64,000 nt of DNA from assembly GCA_022605955.1 (NCBI GenBank), contig JAKCOZ010000021.1, forward strand, positions 14,682,161 through 14,746,160. Direction: 5' to 3'. This document shows positions 12,901 through 27,900 of the stretch, piece after piece. The notes under the pieces were generated by a model. It did not search any database. It saw only the letters and a program-made list of their open reading frames with translations, and was not told where the DNA came from. Position numbers and translations under genes: made by a program. The stretch is from Rallus limicola. Its lineage: Eukaryota; Chordata; Aves; Gruiformes; Rallidae. Position 1 is the first letter of the stretch, and each line of letters opens with the position of its first letter.

Positions 12901-15900
12901 GCCATGCATTCTCCCTCGTTGACAGAACAATCTGGAACAGCCATTTCCCATAGATGAGGGAGAAACTTTTATTCTGAGCCCCAAGCAAGCTCTGACATCC
13001 CCTCCTCACTTGCAGGAACACATTCTCTCAAGAGCTCCCAGAGGGTTCAAGGCACAGCCCCACATTGCTCCTATTGCACACACTGAAACCCTTTACAAAC
13101 AGCATCTAAAGGAGAGCTGCAGGGCTCACCAGAACTGTGCTCTCACCTAAGCAGAAAGAGAAATACAATGTGAGCAGCAACACTGACAAGGCAAAGGCAC
13201 CAGCAGAAGCACATGATGATTTGGTCTCCAGAGCTTCCCTACTGTCTAGAGTGCCCATGCTACAGGCAGAATGAATAATAGAATCATAGAATGGCATGGG
13301 TTGGAAGGGACCCCAAGGATCACAGAGCTCCAACCCCCTGACACAGGCAGGGACACCAACCTCCAGGCCTGGAGCTACACAAGGGTGCCCAGGGCCCCAG
13401 CCAACCTGGCCTTCAACACCCCCAGGGACAGGGCACCCACCCCCTCTCTGGGCAGCCCCTGCCAGCCCCTCACCACTCTCTCTGTAAAAATACCTACTGA
13501 GGAAGTTAAGATACACTGCTTTGGTCCCAGGGTTGGACATTCCTACAGATGATGCTGGAAAGACCCAACTGTTTGGCTGTGATGACCAGCTGGGTCAACA
13601 TGGCAGGGCACTGACCTTCCGAAGGAACACGTAAGGGGACAGTCATGCAGTGGTGCCATCATCCATCCCCACCCAAAGGTGACCTAAAGGAGGAAAAGCC
13701 TGGCAAGCAACAAGACCCTAATGCCTCTCCACGGGCTCACAATGTGTTTGCTCTTTTCCAGAGCCCCCACCTGCTGTGAGCTAACGCTGGGTTAAGCGAT
13801 GCGGCTGGCCTTGGCAAACTCAAGTGAAGCAGCTGTTGGGGAGCTGTGGCTGTTCTGTGGTTGGCATCAGGAGTTTTTCCCCCCATTCCTCTCCCTGGTA
13901 CTCCTTCTTCCACCTCCCCACAGTGACATAGTAATGGTTTACAAATCCACCAAGGGGATCCTGACACCAACCTCTGGAGAGGAACTGCCAAGAGGCAAAA
14001 GGAAGGGAGGAGGAAACCCTGCAACTTTAAGACCTTCTGACCATGGCAGGGGGGTTGGAACTAGATGATCTTTGAGGGCCCTTCCAACCCAAAGTATTCT
14101 GTGATTCTATGACTTCTCTGACACAAGGCTGAGGATGGCAAGCCCCCAGCTTCAGGGGGTAACTGTGCATTACCTGTGGTGCTGCACGAGGAGTCCCCAG
14201 CCAGAAACATCTCATCACTGAATCTCTTCCAGGGTCAAGCAGGGCTCCTGCTTTTAATTTTGAAGTAGTGCTCTGTAATTTATCAAATGTCCTACACCAG
14301 GAAAGAAGGGAGGAGAGCCAGGGGAAGGTCTGAACTCTCTGAAAGCCCCACTGGACATTCAACGCCAGGCTTCTCTTCTGTCAGCCTGACAGCCCACCTC
14401 TTCACATCCAATGCAGGCTAAAAAGCTTTCCTTATCAGGGTGGCTTATAAACTGTCAAGCCTGGATATACCACAGCCATCCTGCCCAAAAGGTGATGCAG
14501 AACAGAAACTTCCCCAGAATCTCCTGCCCTTCCTCTGTCAGGCCAAAGCACTGCAGGAAAAGGCTCTTTGAAAACTATTTATTTGCTTGAGGGACATTTA
14601 TGTAAGTCCCATGGCAGAAAGCTGCAAGCTCAGAGTTCTGCCTATGGATCCTGAGCTGTTCTCCAAACTTCTTGCTTCTGGCCAAGTCTCTCAGGGACTT
14701 TAAAGGATTTATTCTCTTTATCACTGCATAAGTCCTCAGGCAGAAGTTTACCATCGAAGAAACATCAGCAAATTCTTCAGCTCTTGTCAGTTTTGATCTG
14801 GGAATTGGACAAACCAAAGTTCCTGGAGAGAATCTGGCTTTATGAGCACGAGGTCTGACACTGCCTCATTCAGTTATCAAGCTCCTCAGCCGTGGGAGTT
14901 AACTACTGCCAGTGTGAGAACAAGGGATTTTTCCAGTTTGCTGGCCAAACCAGGAATTACAACCAAGCAGACAAGGAGCTATCTAAATGGAAGGGTTTCA
15001 TTTGCAAAAGCGGTTGATTTTCAGAATTCACATATTTTGTTGGTTGTATTTTGTTAAAGCAGCCTTTCATAGAATCATAGGGCTTGGAAGGGCCCTGGAG
15101 AGCTCCTGGGCTCCAACCCCCTGCCAAAGCAGCTCCCCAGCTCATCTTGCACAGGGCGGCGTCCAGACGGGGCTGGAATCTCTCCAGAGATGGAGACTCC
15201 ACACCCCCCTGGGCAGCCTGGCCCAGGGCTCCCTCACCCTCACCGGGCAAAAGTTCTTCCCCAGGTTGCTGGGCACCTTCCTCTGCTCTAACTTGCAGCC
15301 ATTGCCCCTTGTCCTGTCCCCACAGACACTGACAAGGGGCTGCCCATGTCCCCCTGCATCCCATCCTTCAGCTAGTGAGAAACATTCATCAGGTCCCCCC
15401 TTAGTCTTCTTCTCTCCAGGCTGAACAGCCCCAGCTCCCTCAGCCTTTCCTCACAGAGGAGATGCTCCAGGCCCTTCAGCATCTCCACAGCCTCCTCTGG
15501 ACTCTCTCCAGGAGATCCCTGGCTGTTTGATCCCAGGGAGCCCAGCACTGGACACAACACTCCAGGTGGGGCCTGAGCAGGGCAGAGCAGAGGGGGAGGA
15601 TCCCCTCCTGTGACCTGCTGCCCACACTCCTCCTGATGCCCCCTGGATCCCATTGTCTCTCTTTCACCTAGTCTAGTATTGCAGCTCTGATGATGGTCAG
15701 AGGACACTGTTTAGGGAAAGCCCATCCTCTACCTGTGCAAAACATGTTCTTCTTACTGTCCTGGCATCCATAACTGTGGGATGTTAGGGGTACCTTCATG
15801 CCTATTTCCTTTAGTATCTGTTCATCAATTTGCTGTCCTTGATTTGTTTGTCCAGGAGGGTGTGGAGACAGAAAGCAGGACAAATTGGGCAAATTCATGG

Positions 15901-18900
15901 AGCCTAAACAGGTATTATGGAGAGAGGGGTCTTTCCAGCTCAGCCAGGCTGTGTATCTATACCTAGCTTCAGCAGAGCAGCAGGAGTCAAAAAGAAAGAA
16001 GAGGAAGTCTTGCAGATGTCAGGGACCTGCCTAGACCGAGGCGCTGGCAGGGCAGAAACTGGGATCTCTTACAAAGCTCCGCAGGTTGGGTGGAGCACCT
16101 CTCCCAGTGAAGGTCTGCCAGCATCCCCAGTTTCCCCAGGGCTCGGCTGAACCTCGCCTGGCGGTCCTGCTGCGCTGCCTGCCAAACATCTGTCTGCATC
16201 ACACACAGATGACATCACTTGGAACAGTTTCTCTTCTCGACCCAGGAGAGCTTCAGGGTGGAAGAGCAGGTCTGGAGAGCAAGATGCCTCAGCAGAGCTT
16301 TGTGATGCAGACCCAGACTCTTATTTTCTCCCCAGATATTTTAGTCACATTTCTCACTCCATCCAAGCCCATCTCAAATGACCACTCCAAAATATCCTTT
16401 CTCTCTACTGCTTTTGGTACCACCAAGTACCACGTGGGTCTGTTTGAGAGACTAACATGGGCTGTTCTTGTGTTGTGGATGAACAGCATCACTGGCAATA
16501 AAGTTTTCTACCAGCTGACCACTTGCCCTATGAGCAGAGCCCTGGACCCACCAGGGTCCTTTGAAGCATCCTGCAGCCATGGTTTTGCCATAGTTTTCCC
16601 ACAAACAATCTTTAGCAAATGTTGATTTTTAAAGGATAGCTAGTGAACAAGCCTCTGTGATGAAGTCCTGCTGTATTCCCATTCTTCCTACAGCTTCTTA
16701 TAATTGACTGAATTCCTTAGCACCCAGAGCTGCCTTCTTCCAGCATCGCCACCTTTATGGGATCAGGGACTTGAGGTCTCTCAAGGTCAGACAGAATAAA
16801 ATCCCAATCTGGACTTTCTCTTGCCATTTGGGACCAGGAACATATGAACCCAGGAAACCTGAGCAGGTCTGTCATGTAGCAGGTCCCTCAGGCTTGCCTT
16901 GCAGAGAGATTTGAGCTTGGACCTGGAAATCTTATAGCTGTTAGCACCATGTTACAGCTCAGATCATCCGATCTGAGTCTCAACAGACCAATCACACCCA
17001 GCGCAGTGCTGTGCTGACACAGCTTCTGCTCCTGATTTGGGAGCTGGTTTGTTTTCAGTGCCTTGGCTGCGTGGTGCAGACGTACTCGTGTCTATCTTCA
17101 AACCCTCAGACCGACAGCAGCCAGAAGCAGCAAAGGCTCCTGCTGTTTCCTTTGAGCAGACTGAGAAAACCATTCCTAAGAGGAGTGCATCAGACCGATG
17201 TGAGCGTGCCTGCTGATGCAAGACTGAAGGACCTGCTTTCTGCTCCCAGTAAGGCAGGCAAAGGCATTTATTCCAGGGCAAGGCATAGGGACCAGCATTG
17301 GGAAGGATGCACTCTCACTTCAGTCAAGTCATGTAGAGCAAGCAATGTGGTTGAGAAGGGGCAGTGATTTTAATGCATCCCTCTGCTATCTCAATCCAAG
17401 GCCAGAACTGTTTTTACAGGCTACTCCAAAGCCATACGTGCTGAAACATCCTCAGGCAGGGACAGTATGCATCAGGGTTTCCCCCCCACACTTTTTCTTT
17501 TAAAGCTGGGTTAATTGCCAAAAGGAAAGTTAGTAAGTTGAACATGTGGTTTAAAAGGTTAAGAAACATGACCAAGGGTAGAATGGAGAGAACTTTAAAG
17601 CCTTAGTTGGGTATGCATGACTTGGCTGAAACAGCAAAAAGCCCAAGGCCATCTTTAAGCCATTATAGGGGATAGCACTAACATAAATAATAAATGGATA
17701 TCCTCACCACAGGATCACGGAGAGGAACTTACAGTGTGTTGAGGTTCTTCAGTCTCCTGAAGGCTCCAGGTTGTATCTCCTTGATGTGGTTGAAGCGTAA
17801 ATCTCTGCAAGCAGAAAAGACAATCAGTGCACTCATGAAATAATCAAGCCACTGGCAGTCAGCATCATCCACGGGACAAAGGGAGGAAGGTTGCTGGGAG
17901 ACTCTATCATACCAGACCTACCTGAACTGGAGAAACAGAGACAAGGACCAGGGAAAGGGGTGGAGAAGGAGCAGGGATGATGGCTGAGGTCTACTATTGT
18001 CTGCAAAGTCAGCCAATGGCCAGGACAAGCTTAGGTTCACAAGATTCCTTTTAATTTCACCAAAAACTAAAGACTGAAAGGACTCGATTGATCACCTCCA
18101 CAAACACTAGGCAAGGGCTGCTGCTCAACACCCCAAGTTCCCCTGCAATTACACTTGCACCTCTTCCTGCTTTCTGGAGGAATGCACATCATCGTGCTGA
18201 CCCATTCTTTAGCTCCCCAGAAAAATTATCTTTGCCCTAAAATGGCTAAATCTGATCAAATAACCTCATATAACAAGCATTTCACATTCTGCTCTGCAAC
18301 GCTCCGAGACTCAGAGCAGCTTATCGCTGCCTGCAATTCAAATTTGTGCCAACTTCAATTAGAATTAGTGGAGTCCAGGGGATTCTGGCAAATTTCAGGG
18401 GCTGTCCATGTAACTACATCGACTCAGAGCCCTAAAACATGGGGTTTTGATTGCTAATGAGATAATAAAATAAGAGCTAAGTGGTTTAACCTGGTTAACC
18501 AAGTAGAAACGCTTCTATAGGGAACGTGCATTGATTTGCCACCTTCCAGGGGCCAGTGTAATATAATGACTCACAAAAGGCTGACAAAGGGGTTTTGCTG
18601 CTAGTGTCTATCCAGAGCACAACAAGGAAGTTGCTTTCTTTTCCCTCCTACGCTCCCTGATCTAAGGCATTTGGGAATACAGAGCTATTCCTCAGCTTAA
18701 GGCAGCCTTTTCAAGGGCATTTGCTCCAAGAGGTGAAACCCCCACACGGATGTGCTGCATTGCCCGTCAGTCTGGTGGGGAGCTCCAGAGCATCTGGAGG
18801 CAGAGGTTAAAGGAAGAAGTCTACAAACAACAACAGGCTCAACACTTGTTATTAGAGCAGGAATCAAGGGTGGGGAAGAGGCTGGAGGGCAAATCATATG

Positions 18901-21900
18901 AGGAATGGCTGAGGGAGCTGGGGGTGTTGAGCCTGGAGAAGAGGAGGCTGAGGGGAGACCTTATCTCACCACCTACAACTACCTGAAGGCAGGGTGTAGA
19001 GAGGTGGGCACTGGTCTCTTCAGCCAGGGGACAGGAGATGGGACAAGGAGCAATGGGCTCAAGCTGTGCCAGGGCAGGGTCACATTAGATATTAGGAAAA
19101 AAATTCTTTACTGAAAGAGTTGTTGGGGCCTGGCACAGGCTGCCCAGGGAGGAGCTGAGTCCCCTTCCCTGGGTGTGTTTAAAAAAAAGGGTAGATGAGG
19201 CACTTAGGGATATGGTTTAGCTTAGGATGGGAATGGTTGGACTTGATGATGATCTTTAAAGTCTTTTCCAACCTTGTGGCTCCGTGTTACATATCCCTCT
19301 TCCCCTGAGATGTGAATCTCAGGATATCTGGATGGATTTTTCATGGAAGCAGCTGACACTGGAAAGCCAAATACAATTAAGCATCAGCAAAGGTGAGAGC
19401 ACAACACACTGACTATTCTCCACGGCCTCATTACAAGGAAATGAGGAAAGACTAGACCAGGAAAAAAAAGGTGAAGAAATGCAAACTTGATTTATACACT
19501 GGAACGTGGAGACACCAACTCTGCCTGCCCCAGGGGGGCTGTACAGAGCTGTGTAATTAGTCCAGGCAGCTGGATACAGGGAATAGGAAACATAATAAAT
19601 AAATGGGAATAAATACACAGGGGTCAGGGCTGAGGCTGGTGATGCTTGTGGAAGGCAGTGGAGTATAAAATGCCATGGTGGGTCACAGGCTGCAAGTGGG
19701 GAGAAAATAAATTGATTTTTTAAAAAATCGGACTGTTTTAATGCACATAGAGAACTGCAATCCTCCATGCTTCAGCATTCACACACAGGCATGTGGCTTC
19801 TGCAGCTACAACAATAGCAAAACCTGAGCAGAACCTCAGGTGACTGTAAACAGCCCTGGGAAACCCAGAAAAATAAACCACAAGCTCCTCTGCTCTCAGG
19901 GTTTGGGTTTTTTCACTATCAGTCCCTGGCTGAAAATGACTCTCTGGAAATGCTGCAGGGGAAGGTTGCACCTGGTCCCCATAGGAAGTCTGACCTCCCA
20001 GGCCCTGAGCTGCTTTGCCTTGGAGAGCAATAGAGCAGACATGGGCTGCAGAGCCGGGCAGGAGCAACCCTGTGTCACCAGCAGAGCTCTCACGGCTGTC
20101 GCTGGGCTGGACCATCTCTCAGTAGTGCTCCTGGTACAGAGAAGCACATGGATGGACAGATGCTTCCTGGTAGTCCCTGGTGCTGAGAGAACAATGGGGA
20201 TCTGGTTTCATGCAGAACTTTTCCCCTACAACACCCTTAAGGAGAATACAATAAAACTTGGCTTCTTATTTTAATGAAATGTCTTGGGTTTCCTTCTCTT
20301 GCAGAAAAGACCTTTGAACAAGTCCCTGCACCCTGGCTGTTTCCACTCCTGTGGGATGATGACTCTCTGGTTTGCTGCCCATCACATAAAGGCAACAGCT
20401 TTCCCCACAGACAAAAGGGGAACTGAAACTGTTAGTGTCTCTCCTGAACGCTTCACTTCAAGAAATGATGTGAATTAGCTGGAAAGAATCCAGAAGGAAG
20501 CAATGGGAATGATCTGAAGTCAGGAAAACGTGACAATGGAAAGAACAGAAATGGCTTATTTAGCCATAGATACAACAACTGTGTCAGAGCATCACTGCAA
20601 ATGGGAAAGGGCCAATAGTCATGGACTGAACTGCAGATTCAGGTTTGTGTTTTGGGGTTTTGTTTTTAGAGTCATAAACAGCAAGGCTAAGAAAACATTC
20701 AGGTGGGCTGCAGGTGCAACAGAGTTAGCCACACAGGGTTTAGGTTGTGTGGATCCTGCCCAGGAGCCAGAAGGATGGACTGGAGTATTCACAGAATGTT
20801 GGGAGTTGGGAGGGACCTTGAAAGATCACCTAGTCCAACCCTCTGCCAGAGCAGGATCACCCAGGCTAAATCACTCAGGGATGCATCCAGGTGGGTTTGA
20901 ATGTCTCCAGAGAAGGAGACTCCCCAGCCTCTCTGGGCAGCCTGTCCCAGGGCTCTGTCACCCTCACAGGGAAAAAGTTCTTCCTTAGATTCCCATGAAA
21001 CTCCCTCTGCTCCAGCTCGCACCCACTGCCCCTTGTCCTGTGGCTGCCACCCCTGAGCAGAGCCTGGCTCCATCCTCCTGACTCTCACCCTTTAGATATT
21101 TATAAATAATAAGGTCGCATCTCAGTCTCCTCTTCTCCAGGCCAAAGAGGCCCAGCTCCCTCAGCCTCTCCTCAGAAGGAATTGGTTTTCATAAGAAAAC
21201 CATATTGTATGGTACTGCCCCCTGTACCCAAAACAACAACATGAAGAAGCTGGTGTGGATGTTCCTACACAGCAAAGCACTCTGGAGACAGAGAGGAACC
21301 CCCATCTTCCTCCTCACCAACCAAACTTGACTTTGGCTCATCCACAGTTCCTCCAGGCCTTGCCTTAGCCTGCAGCTTGGCTGGTAACAAACACCATGTA
21401 AGGCAGCACTGGGTTGCGTGCATCAGAGAACATTCCCTACTGAGCTTGCATTCTCTTTCACAGAAAGGCTTGTTCCTCTCTATTCCCAGGGCACTCACTC
21501 TGGAAAATGTACATTTCTTTTCACAAACAAGTGTGCTTTTCACAGGGACCCACCACACAGCTGCTCCCTGCCAGCCCGTTCCAGCTGCTCTGCCCACCTC
21601 CTGCCTGCTTCTTTCCACCTTGGAATCTGCAAAAGTGTGTGTGTGTGGGGGAAATCCCTTGTGATTTAACTCTCCCACACCTTCTCAAGACCAAAAGTCT
21701 GGGATTACAACACACCTTTCCCCAAGGAACAAAGGGGACAGCTGCTGCTACAGGATCCCAGACCCTTTCCTACCTCGGCGTACGCAGTGAGGCCTGGGAC
21801 AGCAGCTGTCCTGCTTCACAGGATCCCAGCCTGGTCTGGGTTGGGAGGGACCCCAAGGATCACAGAGCTCCAACCCCCTGCCACAGGCAGGGACACCAAC

Positions 21901-24900
21901 CTCCAGGCCTGGAGCTACACAAGGGTGCTCAGGGCCCCAGCCAACCTGGCCTTGAACACCCCCAGGGACGGGGCACCCACCCCCTCTCTGGGCAGCCCCT
22001 TCCAGCCCCTCCCCACTCTCTCTGCAAAGAGCTTCCCCCAATACCAATCCCTGCAACAGTACCAGAAAAACCTCACCAAATCCGTGCCAAAAGCATCATC
22101 CCTCTGATGGGAAACTGGGCTGGATATCCTGGATAATCTGGGATCTGCTATTGAAGTGACTTGACCTTCTTGACCCAGGGAACTCTCAGCCCCATTGCAG
22201 AGACTCAAATGGATGGGGAAACAGGTCTGCAAAGGATGACATGTGAATCTTTCTGATCCTCTCAGCTGTTACCAGAACAATCATTCCTGAAAGCACTGTT
22301 AAATAATTAACAGTGATTAGCACATAAAGCAATCAATGGCTTTTACAAGCAACTTCCACTTCTGTTTAATCTTATTTAGGCTTTCACAGAATCATGTATT
22401 ACTATGTTAACTAAGCAGATAATTAGCTACAAGAGGTACTTTACTGCAGTTCCATGGAAATGATGGGGGTTTTGTTTCACTGAAGCATCTTTTGTGCACA
22501 GCAATGACACTGGCAGCTCTGGACCATTTCACTGGTGGGGTCAGTGGCAGCCACTCAACCATTATCAACCATGAAGCAGAGAAGTAAAGGTGGTTTTAGA
22601 GACAGAGACAAGACACTGAGGTTCCTTCCAGTGCTTCCTGGGGAAGGGAGGGTGTGAAGGATATCCTAAGCACATTTTTTCAAGTCCAGTTTCCCACATA
22701 TAAGAACAGCCAGAACATTTCTCAAGAAGATGATCATTTCTCAGGAAGATGATCATTTCTCTTCAGAAAGGAAGGTCAGAGTCAGCTCTGCAGGTTCCCC
22801 CATCCTGCCAAACAGCTACAGTCCCAGCAGGAAGGGAAAACAGCCTTGCTGGGATGGAAATGAAGTCTTCCAGACTCACTGTCATCGGCTCCCCAACTCA
22901 GGAATGTCCCTCTCACACACCAGTCCCCAAATGGCTTTAATAAATGACAGCCTTCATCTCCAGATCCCTACATGGACAGCGAGCATTGCCATCTCTGCTA
23001 GGCAGATGAGGAGACCGCAGGGAGGCTCAGGGCTGGGTTTTTTTTTTTTCCAAGTCCTGACTATTTTGGGGTGTACCAACTGAAGGCAACTGAGATGTGA
23101 CTGTTTGAGGAGTGAAGAGGAAGGAAAATATGTTCAGCATGGAAATACTAGTTAACCGGATGGGGGGATCACAGATGAAACCCTGAAGAGCAAGCAGATG
23201 CAGAGCCTCACGCTGCAGAACAGGCTGCTGCTCTCTCTTGCACTGCCACATCAGTTACATTTTAAAGCTTTAGGGATGGGCACACTAGATTTTAATCAAG
23301 ACATAACCACAAGCATTCCTGAAAACAGCTTTTTAAGATTTGAGCTCCTACAAGCAGGGGATCAGATTTTCAAAAGGGATCCCTCTGCACCAACAAGGAC
23401 AAGACTTGTCAGTAGTCAACATACCCAGCTGCTTTGTTCCCACCTTTTCTGGTGCCAATTTTACCCTGAAGGTAGTGCCAGGGCTGGAGAGGTGGTGGAA
23501 TCATTTCATCAACTGCCCTGAGCATCCCTTTAGCTCTTGACAGTAAAGGCAGGAGCAAGGAATACCTCCAAAACATAGCTTTGGCCTTGGATGCACATTC
23601 AGGTAGGGAGGTTACACAGCAACCTGTTGACCTCATTAATCTTAGGTAATTTCAGCTACTCTGTATTAGCAGCACATATGGAGATTAGGGTTAGATCCTA
23701 AACAAACCAGCCAAGTCTGTTCTTGGGCAAGGAGCAGGACTGTGTAACCTAATGCATATTCCTTTGGCACCATCTATTCAAGATGCTGCCTGCATCACAT
23801 GAAGACAACTTTCCCTCCTCCTAATGTGTATTCTGACCCTGATCTGGAGGGAGTAAAAGAAAATTGTGGAGCATAAAGATATATATTCACCTTTTTCATA
23901 GAGCCCAAGAAGCAGCAGCACCAGTTTAAATGAACTGCTGGGACATTCTTTAATACCAAGGCTTGGGTGGCACAGGCATCAGCTTTAATGCTGTTTATAA
24001 GCATGACCATGTAAGTCATTGTCCAGGCCTGGAGGTTGGTGTCCCTGCCTGTGGCAGGGGGTTGGAGCTCTGTGATCCTTGGGGTCCCTCCCAACCCAGC
24101 CCAGTCTGGGATTCTATGATAATACATGCACATTCCTTCACCAAAAACACTGACTTCTTAAGGAGCACAGGCAAAACTCCTGGTACACCTAGGGGAAGAA
24201 GGATGTGGTAAGGTCAGTGGAAATGCAAATACTCAAGTGGGAACCAGATGAAGTGCTCTAAAAGTTCAGTGATAGTAGGGTTTCCAAACACTTGAGGTAG
24301 CTACAACTGTAAGAGTTAGGATGCTTTTGACAAAAGGTGCTGGAGTGTTTCTGGAAGGAAAATATATCCTAAATACCTTGCCCTCCCCATTTTCCTTCTG
24401 ACAAAGGGACTTCTATAAACAGAACATGCAGAAGACTTTGGTTACTTTGGATGTGTTTAAAACAAGGGTAGATGAGGTGCTCAGGGATGTGGTTTAGCTT
24501 CGGATGGGAATGGCTGGACTTGGTGATCTTCAAAGGTCTTTTCCAACCCTGTGATACCTCTGAAAGGTTTCATGAGGATTAAATACTCCAGAAAAAGAAG
24601 TCAGAAAGAGATCACACCTGGCACATCCAGAACGTGTGGGCGTGCGTTGAATGGCCGTGTGTGAGACTATCACACGCAGAGGAAGTGAGTAATCCATCCT
24701 GCAACCCAAAGCACACGACAGAGACCACAAAGGGAGCGGCATTTCCAAGAACTCCTTTGCTCAGTAAATCTTTCCCTAAGGAGTGCATGAAGTTCCTTCT
24801 CAAAACGATGTCCCTTTAGGTAGGTTAAGAGAAGCTACGCTCCGTCCTACCGCAGCCACCCTGACTGTGGGGCAGTGACCTGTGGGAGGAGGAAAGGAAC

Positions 24901-27900
24901 AGAGCAGCCACCTAACAAGCAGCCCAACCAAGAAGGGAAACAAAACTCGTGGAGCTGGCTGTGCTTACACTGCCCAATTAGCAACCAGGTCTGTGAACAA
25001 CTGGGTCACCTTCAGCCCGTGCCAGCGATGCGTTCAGATGGCAGATACTGCGCTGCCTTTGCCTGTGCCCTCAGCTATGTTCCTCTAGAAGGGCTCATTC
25101 ATTATGTGCCATGCATAATGCAGAAAGGAGAATAACCCATGGATAATTGGATTGCAATCCATTAGCTGCCAGCCAGAGGGGAACTTCTTTCCTTCTTCAG
25201 CTCATGCCCACATGTTTCAGAGTTTATTGTTTTAAATGTCACACTGTAGAACAAATGACTTTGAAGGTTAAAGACCTATTGAAATTTCCTGAGTGTATGT
25301 TTCACAGCTGTTCCCTTCTTTGGGCTGCTGGCTAAAGGAGCTGCTAGGATCCCAGCAGTAACCAGCAGATCACATCTGGATAATCATGTTCCAGTTGAAG
25401 AGACAGCAGCCAAAATACATTTGCAGTTATACACCATGAATTTTTATAGCTTACTTATCTGTACATGTGTAGCCATCCCTGCCACCCTATTCCCTGCTTG
25501 GGATAAAATGAAGAGACTTCATGGCCAAAGATAAATAGTCTGTTGCTAAAGTCAGACCTTGGGCCAGATCCTCAGCTGCACCCAGCTGGGATTGGGAAGG
25601 GAGGAGGGAAATGGCGACCAAAGAGGAGCCAGGAACAGCTCATCAATCCTGGAACTGGTTCCATGCCAATCCCAGCATCTCTTGGAGAAGGCTATGGGCT
25701 GCTCTCAGTTGTGCCAGCTGGCCACAGCCCCGGGGAGGCCATCTGCCAAGGGGGCTTGTTGAAGCACAGCATGTGCCGGCTAGAAGACTTCCCCACTCTT
25801 CAAGGATGGTTAGAGAGAGGGTGGCACGGAGTCACGGAGGTCAGAAAGTCCCAAACTCCCAACTTCAAAGCAAACTCCATCTGGAAACAGCAGCTGTTCT
25901 GCAAGGGAGCCGAGCTGGAGCCCAGGACTGGGGTTTGTATCTGCAGCCACAGTGGGTCCCTCTCACACCAAAGGGCAGAAGTGGAAAGTATCACAACCCC
26001 ACGTTTCCTACTCAGGATAACCCCCTGAGCAAGACTATTCTTGCTGTAATTCTGAAGGCTCATTCTGACACAACGGTCCTCCCAGGAGAAAGATTGGCAT
26101 ACCAAACTGCTGGAGCAGCCAAGGGTTTGGTTAGAAAGCATTCTTTCATCTTTCACAATTTAAAAAAAAAAAAAAAGAAAGTTTAATTATTTAAATGCTA
26201 TTTATAACAGATACAATGGGGTGCTGGCTGGCAAATGCATTTACATACATTAGATCTTCAAGATAGCCAGAGAATCAGGAGTTTTACTTGCCACACATCA
26301 TAGAGAGGCACATGAGCTGCCAACAGAGACCACGTACCAGGCTCTGTGCCTTTCTATCTATAGGGAACCCTGCTCACTGGTATGGGGTTTGCTTATAATT
26401 ATGCAGACAGTGTTAGAAGAGAATAAACCAGATAAAGCTCCTTCAGAAGTACTATTCTATAAGGACAGTAAAGTCTGATATTTTGGAATATTACTTTCAT
26501 ATCTCACACCTATACCATTTAGTTAACGTTTAAATCCCTAGTTTCCCATTTCACAGAATCCCAGTCTGGGTTGGGAGGGACCCCAAGGGTCACAGAGCTC
26601 CAACCCCCTGCCACAGGCAGGGACACCAACCTCCAGGCCTGGAGCTACACAAGGGTGCCCAGGGCCCCAGCCAACCTGGCCTTCAACACCCCCAGGGATG
26701 GGGCACCCACCCCCTCTCTGGGCAGCCTGTTCCAGCCCCACCATTTGAGGCTGTGGCAGTCACGTTAAACTAAACAAACCACTTCCAAATGCTTAAGCAG
26801 GCAAAACACAGACCATGTACAAGCAGTGTGCATGCAAACCACTCAGAGCAGGGGAGAGGGAATTAGGGTGACCACACACAGAGCACTGGAAAATCTATTC
26901 ACCTTTCCAGGTTGAGTTTTACAGACAACTCAATGCCACCTACATCACAGCAAGTGATACCCAGAGTTTTCCTAAAGCTGCAAGGACAAGCCATGGACCA
27001 GTTTGGATTTGCTCCCTGCAGCACAGAAAGAGTGAAGTGGGCTGCTGCCAGAGGGCATTTAGAAATACTTCATTCCAGTACTGGGAAAAAGCTGGTGGCC
27101 ACAGAATCCCCCTTCTTCTGCACTCAAAGAATCTCTACCAGAAATACACTGGAGCTATCTGGTGTGACATGGTCTCAAACAGAGAGCTGAAATTCAGCTT
27201 TACTCAGCTCAGAAATATCCCAGTTCAGCCAACAAAGTAAACTTTTCCCACAGTAAAATCTATGTTTAAACAAGGAGAAATAAGTTACTTTGCTAAAATC
27301 AAACTATTAAGGCCATTTAAATATTTTAGTATTTCAAGATGCAGGAGAATAAGGAAGAAAAACTTTGACAGTTTGGAGAGTCAGCCTCTACAAGTGGCTG
27401 TACCCATTACCCAGACAGTTGCCAACAAGCCATAGAGCACTGACCAGCCCCACACTGCACAACAACCACTCCATCCTAGGGAGAGAGCAAGTCCAGACTC
27501 TGAACAGTGTCAGGGTGACTCCCAAGCAACCCAGCTGCAGCATTTCCCCAACAGCCCAGCTTTGGCAGCTGTAGCAAGCACAGACATTTTCCTCTGTGCC
27601 ACTAACACTGCAACCTTTGCTGTTTCCATCCACCAAAGCAGATTTGGATAGCAGCAATTAAAATGCCAGCATCCTGCTCACATCACGTTCCTGCCAGCAG
27701 AGAAAATCATTAGTGGTATTAGGGAGATGTTTACAGGAGGGATGCTGATATAGAAGTTCTGGCTGAGGCTAAATTTGGGTTGCTACAGGCACAGGGGTAA
27801 GTTTCTCAAAGTAGTGTTGAGAAAGTGTCACTATCAGCAGCAGTTTAAGGAGGATGAGGATAAAGATAATTGTTTGATTCTTTCCTACTATTCACAAAAC

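Larger units (their letters stand above)
8932..17732 (-). other. Peroxidasin-like intron (LRR1 to LRR2)
   Basis: About 8.8 kb, with five CR1 pieces listed separately. The rest is unique sequence in which I recognise no exon. Confidence 0.8.
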
